Assembly (NCBI GenBank): GCA_905178155.1
Contig: CAJINV010000002.1
Location: forward strand, 7,408,743 to 7,472,742
DNA from: Amoebophrya sp. A120
Taxonomy: Eukaryota; Sar; Dinophyceae; Syndiniales; Amoebophryaceae
Length of the DNA stretch: 64,000 bases
Direction: 5' to 3'
Part shown: piece by piece, positions 8,990 through 20,440 of the stretch
How the letters are laid out: each line of letters begins with the position of its first letter
Position numbering within the stretch: the first letter of the stretch is position 1
Program-made: the position numbers and the translations under genes
The notes under the pieces: model-generated
Seen by the model: only the letters and a program-made list of their open reading frames with translations
Told to the model about the DNA's origin: nothing
The model's database searches: none

Positions 8990-10648
8990 TCACGCCTCCA
9001 CGAATAAAATCATTTGCAATTTTTCATAGTCTTGCGGCAGGAATAGCCGGCGGCGAAGCAATACGTACGCGCAAGATGACGACGAAGATTTTGTTCCGGC
9101 GGCGCCACCTGGCAACACGCCCCCCTCGTTCGAAGAGTCATCCTCGTCAGGAGCAATCAATTTTCTTGTCGCCTTAGGTAAAAAATTCTGCCCTGCGCCG
9201 CCGTTAACGTTATAGCCGACGGGGGCTGATACGTGAGGCACTGTCTTTCTTGAAGCCGTAGTCGACGAAGATGAGGATCCACCGGCAGAGCCACCTCCTC
9301 CTCCACGAGATGAAGTAGATGATATCATGCTGTTTTCAACACTTCGTCTTTCCCTCCCACTGAGCCGCGACTTTTCCTGCAGGCGCGCAAGGTCGGCCTC
9401 GCTGCCGCGGATCTTGACAACTTTGTCGGATGGAGTTGTGCTTGTAATTCTTGTCGCAGCTCCGTCGTGAGCGTGTGCGCTTTCTTCATCTCTTTCGGCG
9501 GAAGTACCGGCTTCAGCTGCTGCTGCAGGTGTTTCCAGTGCGGGGTTGTCGCTGTCAGCTCCCGCCCCAAGGTCAGCATTTTCTGTAGTCGAGTGTTCAT
9601 TTCCATCCTCTGACGAGGGAGAAAAGATCGGCTTCCAGTCCCTAGCGTGTTTCCTCTGCAAGTTTCGAAAATACACAGTGCTGTTGAAGTACCGACTGGC
9701 GACGTCCACCAGTTCTTCTTCCAGCGGCCACGTCTGCGGTCGAAAGGCTAGAGCCCGCCCCACTTGAAAGGCCTCCTCGGTGAAGATCGCTGGGCTCAGG
9801 TGGAGAAGCATGTTCGCCGCGAGCGTGCTGTGCGTGAAGCTGTAGTAGTCTTGGAAATACAGCCGGAGCACCCCGCTGCTAAATGTGTGCTGTACGCGCG
9901 TCGACTCGATCCAAGCCTGTTTCTCGTCCTTCAGCTTGCTGATCGACTCCGCCAGCTGGATGCGGAGAGATTGCACACTCATCGGAGTCGGCGGTAGGGA
10001 CGAGGGCCGCGCGGAAGAACTACTTCCTGCGTTTATCACGTTGTCGACGCTCGATGTACTAGTTCCACCTCCATGTCCATCTGGGCTTTGCATCTGTTCC
10101 ATAGCGCGTAACTGCTCCAACGCGAGGTCAAATTCAGTTTCCTCTTGTTGTTGTGCGACGACCGATGCTGGCGTAGAGATACTAGCACCTCCTCCGGCCG
10201 CGGCACTGCTAGAACTTTTCCTGCTTATTTCACCTTCTTGACGGTCTACGGCCAGCCTCAAAAGCGTGGCTGTCTTGACATCGCGTTCTCGTTTCCACGC
10301 CCAGTACATGGTGGCGGCGTTGGAGAGAAATTTGAGCAGTTCGGGCGCCAACTCCTCGGGGCGTTGGCGGTGCAGCAAATCGTCCGGCCGGCATGTTGGT
10401 TGCAGCAGCTTCGGGAGTGTGTTCCAGAAGGGGTTCAGCAGGAAGTCTGCCACGCCCTTGCGCTGCCCGTCCTCCGCCCAGATGAACTTGGTTTTGTCCA
10501 CTTGGACGGTGACCTCCGCTTCGAGCTTATTCGAACACGGGATCGCGATTTCCTTTGCGACTGTGGCGCCGCCTTGCTGTCTCGGGTGACCGCTAAACGA
10601 AGAGGATGCCGTGCTACCTCTTACGTGTTTTATCTGCACCAGTTTCAT
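8990..10648 (-). CDS. Large internal exon of an unidentified low-complexity protein
   Basis: A 552-codon frame runs on the minus strand. The ATG at its start lies close to a plausible acceptor (GGTGCAG at about 10625), so it is probably an internal exon. Residues about 45-130 look folded (KTKFIWAEDG, DFLLNPFWNTLPKLLQPT, TMYWAWKRERDV). A second folded-looking block follows a Gln/Ser-rich linker (SGVLRLYFQDYYSFTHST, LLHLSPAIFTEEAFQVG, YFNSTVYFRNLQRKHARDWK). The remainder is Ser/Ala/Glu/Gly-rich and likely disordered, including poly-Ser and poly-Gly runs. The aromatic WAWKRE and ARDWKP patches recall, but do not match, the WK motifs of the three paralogs at 13-32 kb. Function unknown. Confidence 0.55.
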   Translation of the reverse strand: MKLVQIKHVRGSTASSSFSGHPRQQGGATVAKEIAIPCSNKLEAEVTVQVDKTKFIWAEDGQRKGVADFLLNPFWNTLPKLLQPTCRPDDLLHRQRPEELAPELLKFLSNAATMYWAWKRERDVKTATLLRLAVDRQEGEISRKSSSSAAAGGGASISTPASVVAQQQEETEFDLALEQLRAMEQMQSPDGHGGGTSTSSVDNVINAGSSSSARPSSLPPTPMSVQSLRIQLAESISKLKDEKQAWIESTRVQHTFSSGVLRLYFQDYYSFTHSTLAANMLLHLSPAIFTEEAFQVGRALAFRPQTWPLEEELVDVASRYFNSTVYFRNLQRKHARDWKPIFSPSSEDGNEHSTTENADLGAGADSDNPALETPAAAAEAGTSAERDEESAHAHDGAATRITSTTPSDKVVKIRGSEADLARLQEKSRLSGRERRSVENSMISSTSSRGGGGGSAGGSSSSSTTASRKTVPHVSAPVGYNVNGGAGQNFLPKATRKLIAPDEDDSSNEGGVLPGGAAGTKSSSSSCAYVLLRRRLFLPQDYEKLQMILFVEA

Positions 10649-10846
10649 TCACAGGAAAGCAAATGCGATCCATCGTGCATGTACAAAAAGTTTTGTAGCA
10701 GCACCACGCAGCGGGTACAAGATTTACGCAATATGTCATTAGCGTTGCCGTTTCATCCGAGTAATAGAGTTTGTGCGGCTGTATGTCATCACTTCATGCA
10801 TGAATCTCGCGGCTGTATTTTATTACGTGTAGTACGGGACTCGACG

Positions 10847-11334
10847 TTAGATTTGCTTCACGCTCATAGCTTCTTGGTCAAATTCCGCTATTTTCACATC
10901 CAGCTCCCGCTCAATCTTCTGCAAGTCGAACACGTCGCGAAACCGCTTCGCCGGTAGTTTCTCCTTCTCTGCGAGGGACAATTCGCTGAGCCCCGCCCCG
11001 GAATGCACGCCCCACAGGCCCCAGTCCGTTTCCAGGGAGACCGGGGTGTTGATTTTGATCACGGTATGACAGTTGTTCTTCGACGAGAAACACGTCACGG
11101 TCTTCTTCCACTTCGTCACGAAGGTCAGTAGGGCAATGAAAGCAGCGATGCTTGCGCCGAAAGAATGCACGATGTCGGCGCAGAACAAAATGACATCCGG
11201 ATTCTCCGACGATGCTGCCGCTGCGTCGGTACTTTTGGGGTTAGCGTGGTCGTCGTGGGAACGCAGAATATGAAAACAAGAAAGATCACCTCATTCGGAA
11301 TCGGATGGGCCATCCGGAATAGCCGCGCGAACAT
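10847..11334 (-). CDS. Probable upstream exon(s) with a membrane segment
   Basis: The frame ending at 10847 reads DVFDLQKIERELDVKIAEF near its end and has a hydrophobic segment (SIAAFIALLTFVTKW) that could span a membrane. A GTGAAG after the codons for EAMS at about 10868 could be a donor joining in phase 0 to the 8990-10648 exon. A second frame starting at 11334 (MAHPIPNEVIFLVFIFCV) resembles a signal peptide, but its frame differs from the downstream one, so an unplaced intron must lie between if both are used. Low certainty on structure; coding character is moderate. Confidence 0.35.
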
Positions 11335-11429
11335 ATAAATTGTGATTATGTATCACATTTGCATGAAATAGATTTTTACATAGGAATATCCGGTGGACGC
11401 GGGCGATGAGAGCGCGCAAGCTTCGGATT

Positions 11430-11717
11430 TTACATCGCATTCGAAAAGGGCTTCAGACACAGATCAAATTTTTCATCGTGCGAGCAATTTTCTGCGTTTT
11501 CATACATTGTGCTCCGGCCGCGTATTTTTCCCGCGCCCTGGTAGAACCGTTGGTTGTCGCCCTGCTCGACGGTCGCAGAACTTTTTCCTTCTACGACAAC
11601 GGACGTGGACGATGGGTTCGTCATTAAGAGGGGAAGGAAGACGAAAACGGAAAACAGCACCTTCCGACCGGAAAGGACGATCTTGCTGAAAAAAACGACC
11701 ATGATGTTGATTGTCAA
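11430..11717 (-). CDS. Possible 5' exon with signal-anchor-like N-terminus
   Basis: A 95-codon minus-strand frame whose first 30 residues are hydrophobic (VLFSVFVFLPLLM) and could act as a signal peptide or anchor. It lies just upstream of the membrane-segment exon at 10847-11334 and may belong to the same gene. No donor was confirmed. It may also be a chance ORF. Confidence 0.25.
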   Translation of the reverse strand: MTINIMVVFFSKIVLSGRKVLFSVFVFLPLLMTNPSSTSVVVEGKSSATVEQGDNQRFYQGAGKIRGRSTMYENAENCSHDEKFDLCLKPFSNAM

Positions 11718-13079
11718 AATGGCATCATCAAGAGACGAGTATTATCATCGACCACAACCACATGAAATGTTGCATGTCCATGTGCTGCTTTACCGCTTTC
11801 TGAGTGGAACTGGAACTGCAGGCGCAACACTGAAACTGGATATTAAGTTGAGGGCATTATTTCATTTTCATCATGTTCTCAGTGTTAGAACTTGCCAAGA
11901 AGGCCATCCTCTGAATGTACTTAAAAATCCGTCTCCCATTGATCTAGATGAGGCGAACGCGCTCAGCGCGATGAAATCCAGCATGACCTCCTTAAATAGC
12001 CGTCGTTGCCGTAGGATGCACATTTTTCGATCTTCATACAACTAAATGCTCAAAGGAACAACTACAACCAGACAGAACAAGAAGCGAAACATTTAGACTT
12101 ATCGACGACAGCAACGACGCATTATAACAGAACGAAGATCATCAACAATTACAATGTTCGTGACTGGTGGCGAGTTTCTTCTTTTTGTTTTAATCAATGG
12201 TTGCATTAATTCCTTGTATACAGTGTCATTGTCGATTGGAATAGCTTCAACCATATTAGCGCCATCAACCAGACATAGAATGGAAACATATAAAATCATA
12301 AATCGTGTCATATTGTTTTCTCGTATAGTCGTTTTTCTGATGAGTCCAAGCCTAAACAAATAAAATTGTACACAAATGGAAGCGTAGACAGTAGGTGAAA
12401 CTTGTTTTTTCTAGAAATACCACGGCAAGAATACGCGTTTTTTTAAATTCGTTTATAACTCTAATCGTGAGAGTGCCTGAATTGAAAGTTGAAAAGCAAG
12501 AAACGATTCTAAAAAAGTGCCATCACTCAAAAATAAACACTGCGTTTGAAACTCTGAAATGATTTGATTACTTGTGTCCTTCTCAACAATCTGGAAGGAA
12601 GACGATACCAAGCGAACTATCTATCAAGACGAAAATGGAAATGCAACGCAGAAGTAAATACCCATTTTTATTTCGTAGCGATTGTTGAAAACTTGATTAT
12701 CTAAATCTATCGGACGGTGAAGCAGTAGAATAAACGTAGATATGAGCATCTCACATTTCTTATTCTTTGTCATCTTTTCGCTTTCTCATTGTATTAGTAT
12801 TTCTTTTGCGAAGCGCAGTCTTGTATCTTCTATCTCATGAACGACGCCTGCTCGAGGGGCTGCTGCTCGGACTCGGAGGTCTTGAATTTTGATTTTCTAC
12901 TCCTACTAACTTGGCTTGAATGTGAAATAACATCCACTGTTCTTTATGCTCGACGCACGATAGTGTGAGTGAGATTGGTACGAAGTATACAGTTTTTAGG
13001 AAAAAGGTGTTAAGGACAGAGTCAGAGTTGTGTTGTTTAGCGACTCAATGAATTACAACTACAGAATCTCCCTGCAGCT
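11718..13079. other. Intergenic, mostly empty
   Basis: AT-rich, stop-dense sequence with no repeat or RNA gene recognised. The only candidate is the small secreted-type ORF at 12099-12311. The right end presumably contains the 3' UTR of the large gene ending at 13080. Confidence 0.35.
12099..12311 (-). CDS. Possible small secreted peptide
   Basis: The ATG at 12311 opens a 70-codon frame with a short hydrophobic N-terminus (MTRFMILYVSILCLVDG) followed by a polar, basic remainder ending RRCCRR. This has the shape of a small secreted peptide with a basic C-terminus, possibly processed at KTKRR. There is no homology evidence, and an ORF this short in AT-rich DNA can arise by chance. Confidence 0.25.
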   Translation of the reverse strand: MTRFMILYVSILCLVDGANMVEAIPIDNDTVYKELMQPLIKTKRRNSPPVTNIVIVDDLRSVIMRRCCRR

Positions 13080-16000
13080 TTAGCCTTCTGCATCGTCGAA
13101 CCAGGGCGGGAAAAATTTCGCGCAACTAGGTGCTGGAGCGGCTTCCGCGGCCTCTTTCGTCGCGTTCATCACGTCCTCCGTGCTGCCTTCTTTCGAAACG
13201 TTCTCTTTCGACTGTGGTCCGGTACCGGTAGCGCCTTCGTTCGTACTGTCCTTGTCGCAGTTCGTCGTGGGGTCGCCCTTAGACGTAGCCGCGTTTTCTT
13301 CACCGTCTTTACTTTTTCCCGATGAAAAAACCGCAGGCGGGGCAGGGGCAGCAGCTTCTACATTGGTTGCGTCTGCAGCTGCAGGTCCAGTTTCGCAGGT
13401 TTCGGTATTGTTCTTGCCAGCAGCGCTGCTCGTTCCAGATGGTGCATTTGCGCTGCTGTCCCCCGTAGTACTGTTTTCAATCTTGTTCGTGGTGATTGTA
13501 CTCCTTGCAGGAGCCGGAACCGCGAGAGAAGATGTAGCTACTAATCTTGCGGCGGCAGGTTTAGGTGCTTGCAAAGGAGGCGCCGACGATGCGGATGCCG
13601 TGGCACTGCTTTTGTTCGTCGGCTGAGAAACAGGAACACTCTTCTCCTTCGGCGGACGATTGGATGGCCGGAAAATGTTAGCAACGTGCGCGTTGAACAT
13701 GAGGAAGGTGAAGTTTTCACTCGATTTATCGTTCCTCCGGCTTTTTAAATCCGTTTCCGCTTGCTTTTTCGCCGCCTCTCTCCTGTCCAAGTAGTACGGC
13801 TGGGCGAGCTGCTCCTGCTGCAGGATCTTCTGCGCTTTCGCAGCTTGTTCCGGACTCACGTTGAAGTCGTTCAACAAAGCTTGTTGCTCTTCAACTGGAA
13901 CTCCAGCCTGCTTCAAGAAACTCTTTTTCGCCTGTCGCTCTTTCTCCTGCTCCATGAAGCTGTGAACACGGGCCCGGTGGAAGACGCGCTCTGGGGCGTC
14001 TTCCTCGTAATCCTCGACTGCTTGTTCCTGGTCCTGTCCTGTTGACAATCCCCGGCGCAGGTCATTGGTCCCCAACGATTGTTGCGTCGCTGTGAGCTTG
14101 GTTTCAGTTTCTTTCCGCGTACTCTTCGCGTTTGCTTGTTCCTGTCTGGGAAGTTTAGGTTGCGTCGCTACAACTGGTAAGGTTGGCGGCTTCTTGGCAA
14201 CGAGTGCTGCAGGAGCCGGTTGTGTACTAGTACTTGGTTCCTGCACAGATGTTGAAGCAGACGCTGGAGCAGGAGGAGCACCGGACAGGACCGTACTGGA
14301 TGCAGCGTTGCTGCCTTCTGCTGCTGGAGCAGGCATGGTCTTCTCTGCCTGCTGCTGATTCTCCCCTTTGACACCGCCATCACGGCTCTCTTCCAGCAGT
14401 TTTTGCGACAGTAGCGGCTGAAAGCCACGACTATTGCAGCCTGGGGAAGATGCCATCGGTGACAGCAACGATTTCGGCTTCCACGAAAAGATGTTTCCCA
14501 AAATGCCGACAGGCCGCTGTAAGAATCCTCGTCCGTTGGAAGCAGTAGAAGTGTTGGGCAAGGGTGCAACGCCGTCGGCCGTACACGACAAAGATGAGGT
14601 GTCAGTGTTGAGCTGTATGACCCCGGGCGTTGAACTACTTGAAGCTCCAGGAACAGAAAGTTCCTGGTTTTTCGGTATGATCGGTGTGTAGTTCACTAAT
14701 TCCTCTTTCGGCTTATTTGCAGCGGTCATTCCCAATAGTGTAGAAGAATTCAGACTCCGGTCAATTGTGCTGGGCTGGTTAAGCGACGAGTTGATCTCAT
14801 TGGGTTTTTCATCATTTTCCTTCACCGGTGTACAGGAAACGCCGGAGGTCGCGGCTCTGATGCGCTCAACGGTGATGGGTTCGTTAACGGAAGTCGCAGA
14901 CGAAGTCTTGTTCGTTTCCTCCACGTTTACGGACTTCACTTCTGCAGGCACTTCGGCGGCTTTGTTCTCGGAAAGCTGCACCGATGCCGGCATCTCCGAC
15001 GAATCCTCCTCCGTCGTGTTTCCTAGGTTGAGGGAACACTTCTGCTCGACCGCTTTCTCCTCCGTACCCGTATCGTCGTGCTTTTCCGTCTTTACATCTG
15101 CTTCCGGACAACGTTCAACATTCTTCGCACCGTCGAGCGCCGAATCTTTTTCTTTGCCGGAGCTGCTTTCATCTGGCACCCCTTCTTTATCGTCAGCTCT
15201 CTTTTCGTTCGTGTTCTTGAAAAGGTTTACCACTGTCGCAAAATTAGTGCTGGGATCTCCAAGTCCGACTCCGCGTGCACCTCCGTTCCACAGTTCCTCG
15301 ATTTTCTTGCAATCCTCGTCCATTCCCAGTTTCTGTAGTTTCTTCATTCTTTCCAAGTGCCGTTCTTCCAGGATGCGCTGGTTATGATCGTCGAGAATTT
15401 TTACGGCTGCAGTTCCTCCTGTTGTCGACGTCGGCGCGCCTGTCTTGTCTGCACTTGCTTCATTGTTTTTCTCCGGTAGTTTTTGCTGATCGGAGGGCTG
15501 TGCAACGTGTAGCACTGCTGTACGTTCCTCAGCAACCTCAACATCAGCGGAGTTGATGTGATTCGGATTCCCCTTCTCGTTGTCCGCGTTTGTTTCCTTT
15601 CCTTCTCCATCACCCACACTTGCATCTTGATCTTGTGGCTGCGCCGTTGTTCCATGCAGTTTTGGCGAGGCGCAGGCACCAACGCCTGCGAGCTCTTCCG
15701 ACTCCAACTTCTCCCCGTTGTGTTCCACCTCCACGACCTCTTCAGGCTGTTCCCCGGGCGTCTTGTCCCACCAGAATGCGAAATCGATCATCTTCTGCTG
15801 TTCCGCAACCTCGTCGAATTTCTTCCCCTGCTGCATCGCCTCGCCCCACCGCTTCACAAGGAGGTCCAGGTTCCGCGCCGGTTTGATAATGACTCCACTT
15901 TGCTCCCACTGCCGGATCAGTTGCTTCACACCTGCGCCAGCACGGCCAGTAGACCCGGCGTTCTTCATCTGAGGCTTTCCAGCTGATGTTGCTCCAGAAG

Positions 16001-18812
16001 CGCCAGGAGCGGCCGCATTAGAGTTCGAAGGAGCTGCTGCGGATCCGGAGTTTCCTCGTCCAGTAGACCGCCATGCAGCCGCGCTATTTTTGTACCCGTT
16101 GTCAAAAGCAGACGCAAGTTGCTGCTGGTAGGCAGAAAGTTGCACTTCTTTTGATTTCAAGTACGCCACTTCCGAGGCTCTTCCGCCTTCCAGGGCCATC
16201 ATTGCCCCCGTACAAGCAATTGCAGCGGACATGGCAACGTCTGGAGCTGCTTGTTTATTTCCGAGGTACGGAACCCGATCCAATTCGGTGGCTGTCCCTG
16301 TCCCGTTCCCTGCTGTGCAAGATGGACCAGTAAACAACGTGCTTGAAGCTGATGCGGCTGACGCTTGCTCTGCGGACGTCCAACCAGTTTGGAAATGCTT
16401 CTGCCACCACTTCTTCTCTTCGAACACAGCCCAGTCGGCGGCCTCCAGAATGTCTTCGTCCCACCAGGGTGGCAGTTGGTTCGCCGTTTCAAACAGAGTC
16501 GCGTAGATCGGCCGGTCGGCGTTTGCGCGCTTGTAGGCAGCGTCCGCGGTCTCCTGCGCCATGGCGGACGGAGCGAGTTTGTTCTTCGTGTTGAAAGCAC
16601 AGAGAGCTGCCTCCGTCATGGCATTGCTAGCGGGTAAATTCGAGGAAGGTTGCTGGTTGGTACTGATGTTCTCCGCCAAAATACCTTCGACGGTGATCAC
16701 ATTCTTCGCTGACGTAGTGGCCGCTGCGGCACCGGAGAGCGTGTTGATATTCTTGTTATCCTCATCCAACGGTGGCGCAGAACCATTTTGGTCTTTTTCA
16801 CTTTGAACATTTTTCGGATTGGATGATTTTTGATCACCTCCAGTTGCGGAGAGGTTTTCGTTTTCGACGTTTTTCTCACCAGTAGTCTTGTCCTCGTCTA
16901 GTTGTAGTTGCGGCGCTTCGGCTCCGATTTCTAGTTCTGCTACCAGCTGCTTTTGTTCCGGATCGTCATCGACGTCCAGCAGCTTCTCCTTGTTTCCGCC
17001 TGCCGGCGGGGCAGCGGACTCTTCCTTCTTGCTCGAACTGCTGCCGGGCCCCACGTGGACTTGTGCCTTGGCACCAGGACCAGCGGCTGCACCGCCCTTT
17101 ACGATAGGACGACCAACCTTCCCGTCCACCTTCTTCGGCAGTTCGACGCCAAAGGGCACGTCGCTCTCCTTTGCTCCGACAACCGGCACGATGACGACCG
17201 GGGGAACTTTCTGTGCGGACGGAGGGCCCCGGCGCGGCGACTTTTTCACCTCCTTCTTTTCCGTTTTCTTGTTCGCCGGACTGGCTTTGTTGTCCACCTT
17301 CGCAGTGCTCGGAGTTTTCACATTTTTATTCTTCCCCGGTAGTCCGGTTGCAACTTTCACTTTGGCGGAAGGAGAGCTGTCGGCTGCCTTGTTTTGCGTC
17401 ACCATTGCCGTCGAGGAAGAACTACTCGCGCCAGCGCCGTTAACAATTCCTGCTCCGGTATTTTTCCCCAAAGCCGGCAGTTCCCACCGCCGCTTCTCCG
17501 CGACAGTTTTGCCCTTCAGCAAGGTCTCCAGCTGTTTCTGCTTTTCCTTGTATTCGTCCAAGCGGTAGGCCTTGTAGTCGGATAATGCGCAATGGTGCAG
17601 CATGCTGATCCGAAACTCCACCACTTTTTCGTCGCGCGCACGCGGACTGGCAGGACTGGTAGCAGGGGCATCTATTTGGTGCGGGTTTTTGCCATCGGAC
17701 GTGTCGGTGGCTTGCTTTGGCTGCAAATTTTCTAGCACGACCGGTGCGGACGCGGAGGGAAAGGAGGCCTATTTTTGGTCGGACAATTCAAATTTTTGGT
17801 CTTCTACTTCTATATTGATCGTCATCAATGAACAAAGAACATAACGACGAGAAAGATCCGGAGCCTCATCCGGTTCATGATCTCAAAGGGGAAGTTCGAC
17901 TCCATACCATTTCCATGATTGATGCTTCAGATGACAGAACGAAGTAGACCAATGAAAAACTCAGACGAAGTCCTAAAATCCGAATGAATATACCGATGCA
18001 GGGGCAGCTCCAAAGGTACCCATCGGGGGCTTTGGTGGCGCAATGGACGCCGCCTTGCCACGACGGTATGGCACCGGGCTCAGCGCGTCCGCGCCAATCG
18101 ATGCGGTTTTGGCCTGCACAAACGCGGCACAACCGTCATTGTCGCTTTTTTCCGCTTTTTTGCATTCCTCAGCGGGAGGGGTCAAACTACCTTCGTGGGC
18201 ACCCACAGCCTGTAGTTGCATTGTTGATGTTTTTTCAAATAAGCAGCTGTGCAAAAACATTGCCACTTTTGCTTTTGGCCATCTGGAAGATCAAAAACAG
18301 AAACACGAACACGATATTCATACCTGGACTGCGTCTGCCACCTCAGGAGCCGCGTCCTCAGCAATGGGGGCGAGCTTTCCCAACTCGCACGCCATCAGGA
18401 GCGATTCAGAATGTGCATTTCCTACTTGATCATGTTCTTCACCTTGTGCACCTTGTCCCTGTGAAAGAAGGCCGCGCTCCCGCTCCAAGATGGTAACTTC
18501 GGCCTCCTTTAACGGCTGGAACTTGGCAACGAGGTCTTTCCGAGTAGCGTTGTAGGTGTGCGTTTCGTAACCGTAGGCAGCTTCGGTTTCATCGAAAATG
18601 ATTTCGCCAAAGTCGAACTTCAGCAGCAAATTTAGTTCGTCCACAGCTTCGTCCGATAAAGAAGTCGCAACATTCTTGCCATTCTTCGACGAGTTACTTG
18701 TTTGAACAAACGTTACATGCGCAGTGTCCGCCCTGTGCCGCAGAGACCGGTAGGCCTGGCTCCGCTCCGCCGGCTGCAGATGCTGTGTTTTCTTGTTCTT
18801 TTGACCGCCCAT
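13080..18812 (-). CDS. Paralog A of a novel tandem family (PPWW/FWK protein)
   Basis: Three exons deduced by phase: 18812-18324, 18209-17994 and 17720-13080, joined by GT-AG introns (donors GTATGA and GTATAT, acceptors CTACAG and TTGCAG), all phase 0. The start at 18812 lies in GCCACCATGG. Exon 1 carries the family's N-terminal module: NLLLKFDFGEII, then YGYETHTYNATRKD, then FQPLKEAEVTILERERG. Exon 3 encodes about 1546 residues, mostly disordered Ala/Ser/Pro/Lys/Glu-rich sequence. It contains aromatic islands: LPPWWDEDILEAADWAVFEE followed by KKWWQKHF, DFAFWWDKTPGE, and the C-terminus FFPPWFDDAEG. No signal peptide, membrane segment or enzyme motif is visible. It is the most downstream of three head-to-tail paralogs (B and C follow to the right). 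A scaffold role built on short aromatic motifs is only a guess. I do not recognise the family. Confidence 0.75.
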
Positions 18813-18845
18813 GGTGGCGACTCCTGGAGTGCAACTGGAGTGCAA

Positions 18846-20440
18846 GAGAAACCAGATGAAAAGAAGAAGTCGGGAGCAGTCGCGGTGCTCGAGTTTTGCT
18901 TGGAGCGAGGAGCAGAAGTAGCACGATAGGTACGCGCGTCGACTGAAGAAATCGAAATGAATAATCGAAAAAAATCCGTTGTTTTATTTCGAACTGCTAT
19001 AATATTTTCGTGCGTGACATCAAATTATCAACACGCCTGAGCGCTTCGTAGTTCTGATCGCACAAGAGATGAGCTTCGAAAACGATGCGCACGACCGATG
19101 TATTGGATAATCGATGTTACCTGTCTCGTAGAGATGACGACCGCGACTGAGCAAAGCAGCTCAGAGCCAAACGATCCATGAATCTCACACCACGACACGT
19201 CGATCCATCGTCCTTATTCGAAGTTACGCGTCGAACGAGTCTGATCGTTGGCAGAAGCAAAAACGAACCTCGAGCACCATTAAGCTACGAATACGAATCA
19301 TTTGGTCCTCACAATATTGACACGATCACGAATTATTTGGTCATTATATGCGATATGGACACGACATGTACAAGTAGAATGAATCGTCTCACAGTCACAT
19401 CTCAATAAGTAGTCTCTGGATCTTAGGCACTGCAATCTCCGGAACAGTTCCGACGCGTATGCCTGCAGGCCTATCTCTGCGTCGACAACACGCTGCTCCC
19501 CTACAAATTGCGCTTAAATACTGAAACTGAGCAAATCAGATAAAATCTATTGGTGTACAATTTCAATTTGTTGCATTTTTGCTCGTCATAACATCGTATT
19601 GCTCGATGTGCCAAGAATCAGAACAAACGAAATCCCTAAATTTCCGTTGAATTCATATTATACATGGTTTGACGCAATACATTCAGAAACTTTAACACTG
19701 CTAGCTAGAAACACAAACTGTAAGCGTAAGGCTGCGATTATTTTTGCGAAGACTCTACTCTGTCCAAATATCTATAAAAGCGTCGTCCTAGTTTGTCTCA
19801 AATTAAACCGAGCCTCTTGCTCTTCATCAAGAAACAAGTGATAATGTCCGCCGTGCGCTTTGATCTGTCAAGGAAAGCTGCAAGAGGACGAGATAGAAGA
19901 TCCTGTGGTAGTTTCAAAATCGCTATAATAGCTGCTTTTGTTTTTCAGTAGATGTTGTATTGCCTGGAGAAAACTATTCGTGGTGCGTCGACGTCCACGT
20001 CGCCGTCTGACTGCAACTGATAATTCAACGTTCATAATTGCTGAGCAAAGTGCTGGTTAGAAACGTAACTATTTCGGAACAAGCCGAATAAATTCGTTTT
20101 GTACATGTTCATTCGCAGAAGAGTGTTGTGATAAAAATCCTATCAAGTTGTATAAAAAACGCGAAACGATATGGGCAGACAATCTCGCTCGAGAACGAAA
20201 GTGAAAGAAAGTATAACGAAAAACTACGTAACTTCTCAGGTTACGTCCTGACACTGCAACTCGTTTATTTTCATCGAGTACGTAAATACATAAGTAAGTA
20301 CGTCGATCAAGACACCGGATGAAAGTGAAAGTCGTGCTCGTACTTGACGTCTATTTCACTTTTTTGTGCTCATTTCTCGTTCCCGCAACATTCTAGGCTG
20401 ACACGTCCTAGACTTTTTTCGTCTTGTTTTCATCTCCCGT
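18846..20440. other. Intergenic between paralogs A and B, no gene seen
   Basis: Stops are frequent in all frames and short ORFs have no protein-like composition. It should hold the promoter of paralog A (right of 18812 on this map) and the 3' UTR of paralog B. I saw no repeat shared with the corresponding spacer between B and C. Confidence 0.35.

Noticed and set aside
16888-17568. 226-codon + ORF inside paralog A
   Set aside because: Antisense shadow of the Ser/Lys/Ala-rich third exon of paralog A; Phe/Ser-rich as expected from the reverse complement of Lys/Glu/Ala codons.
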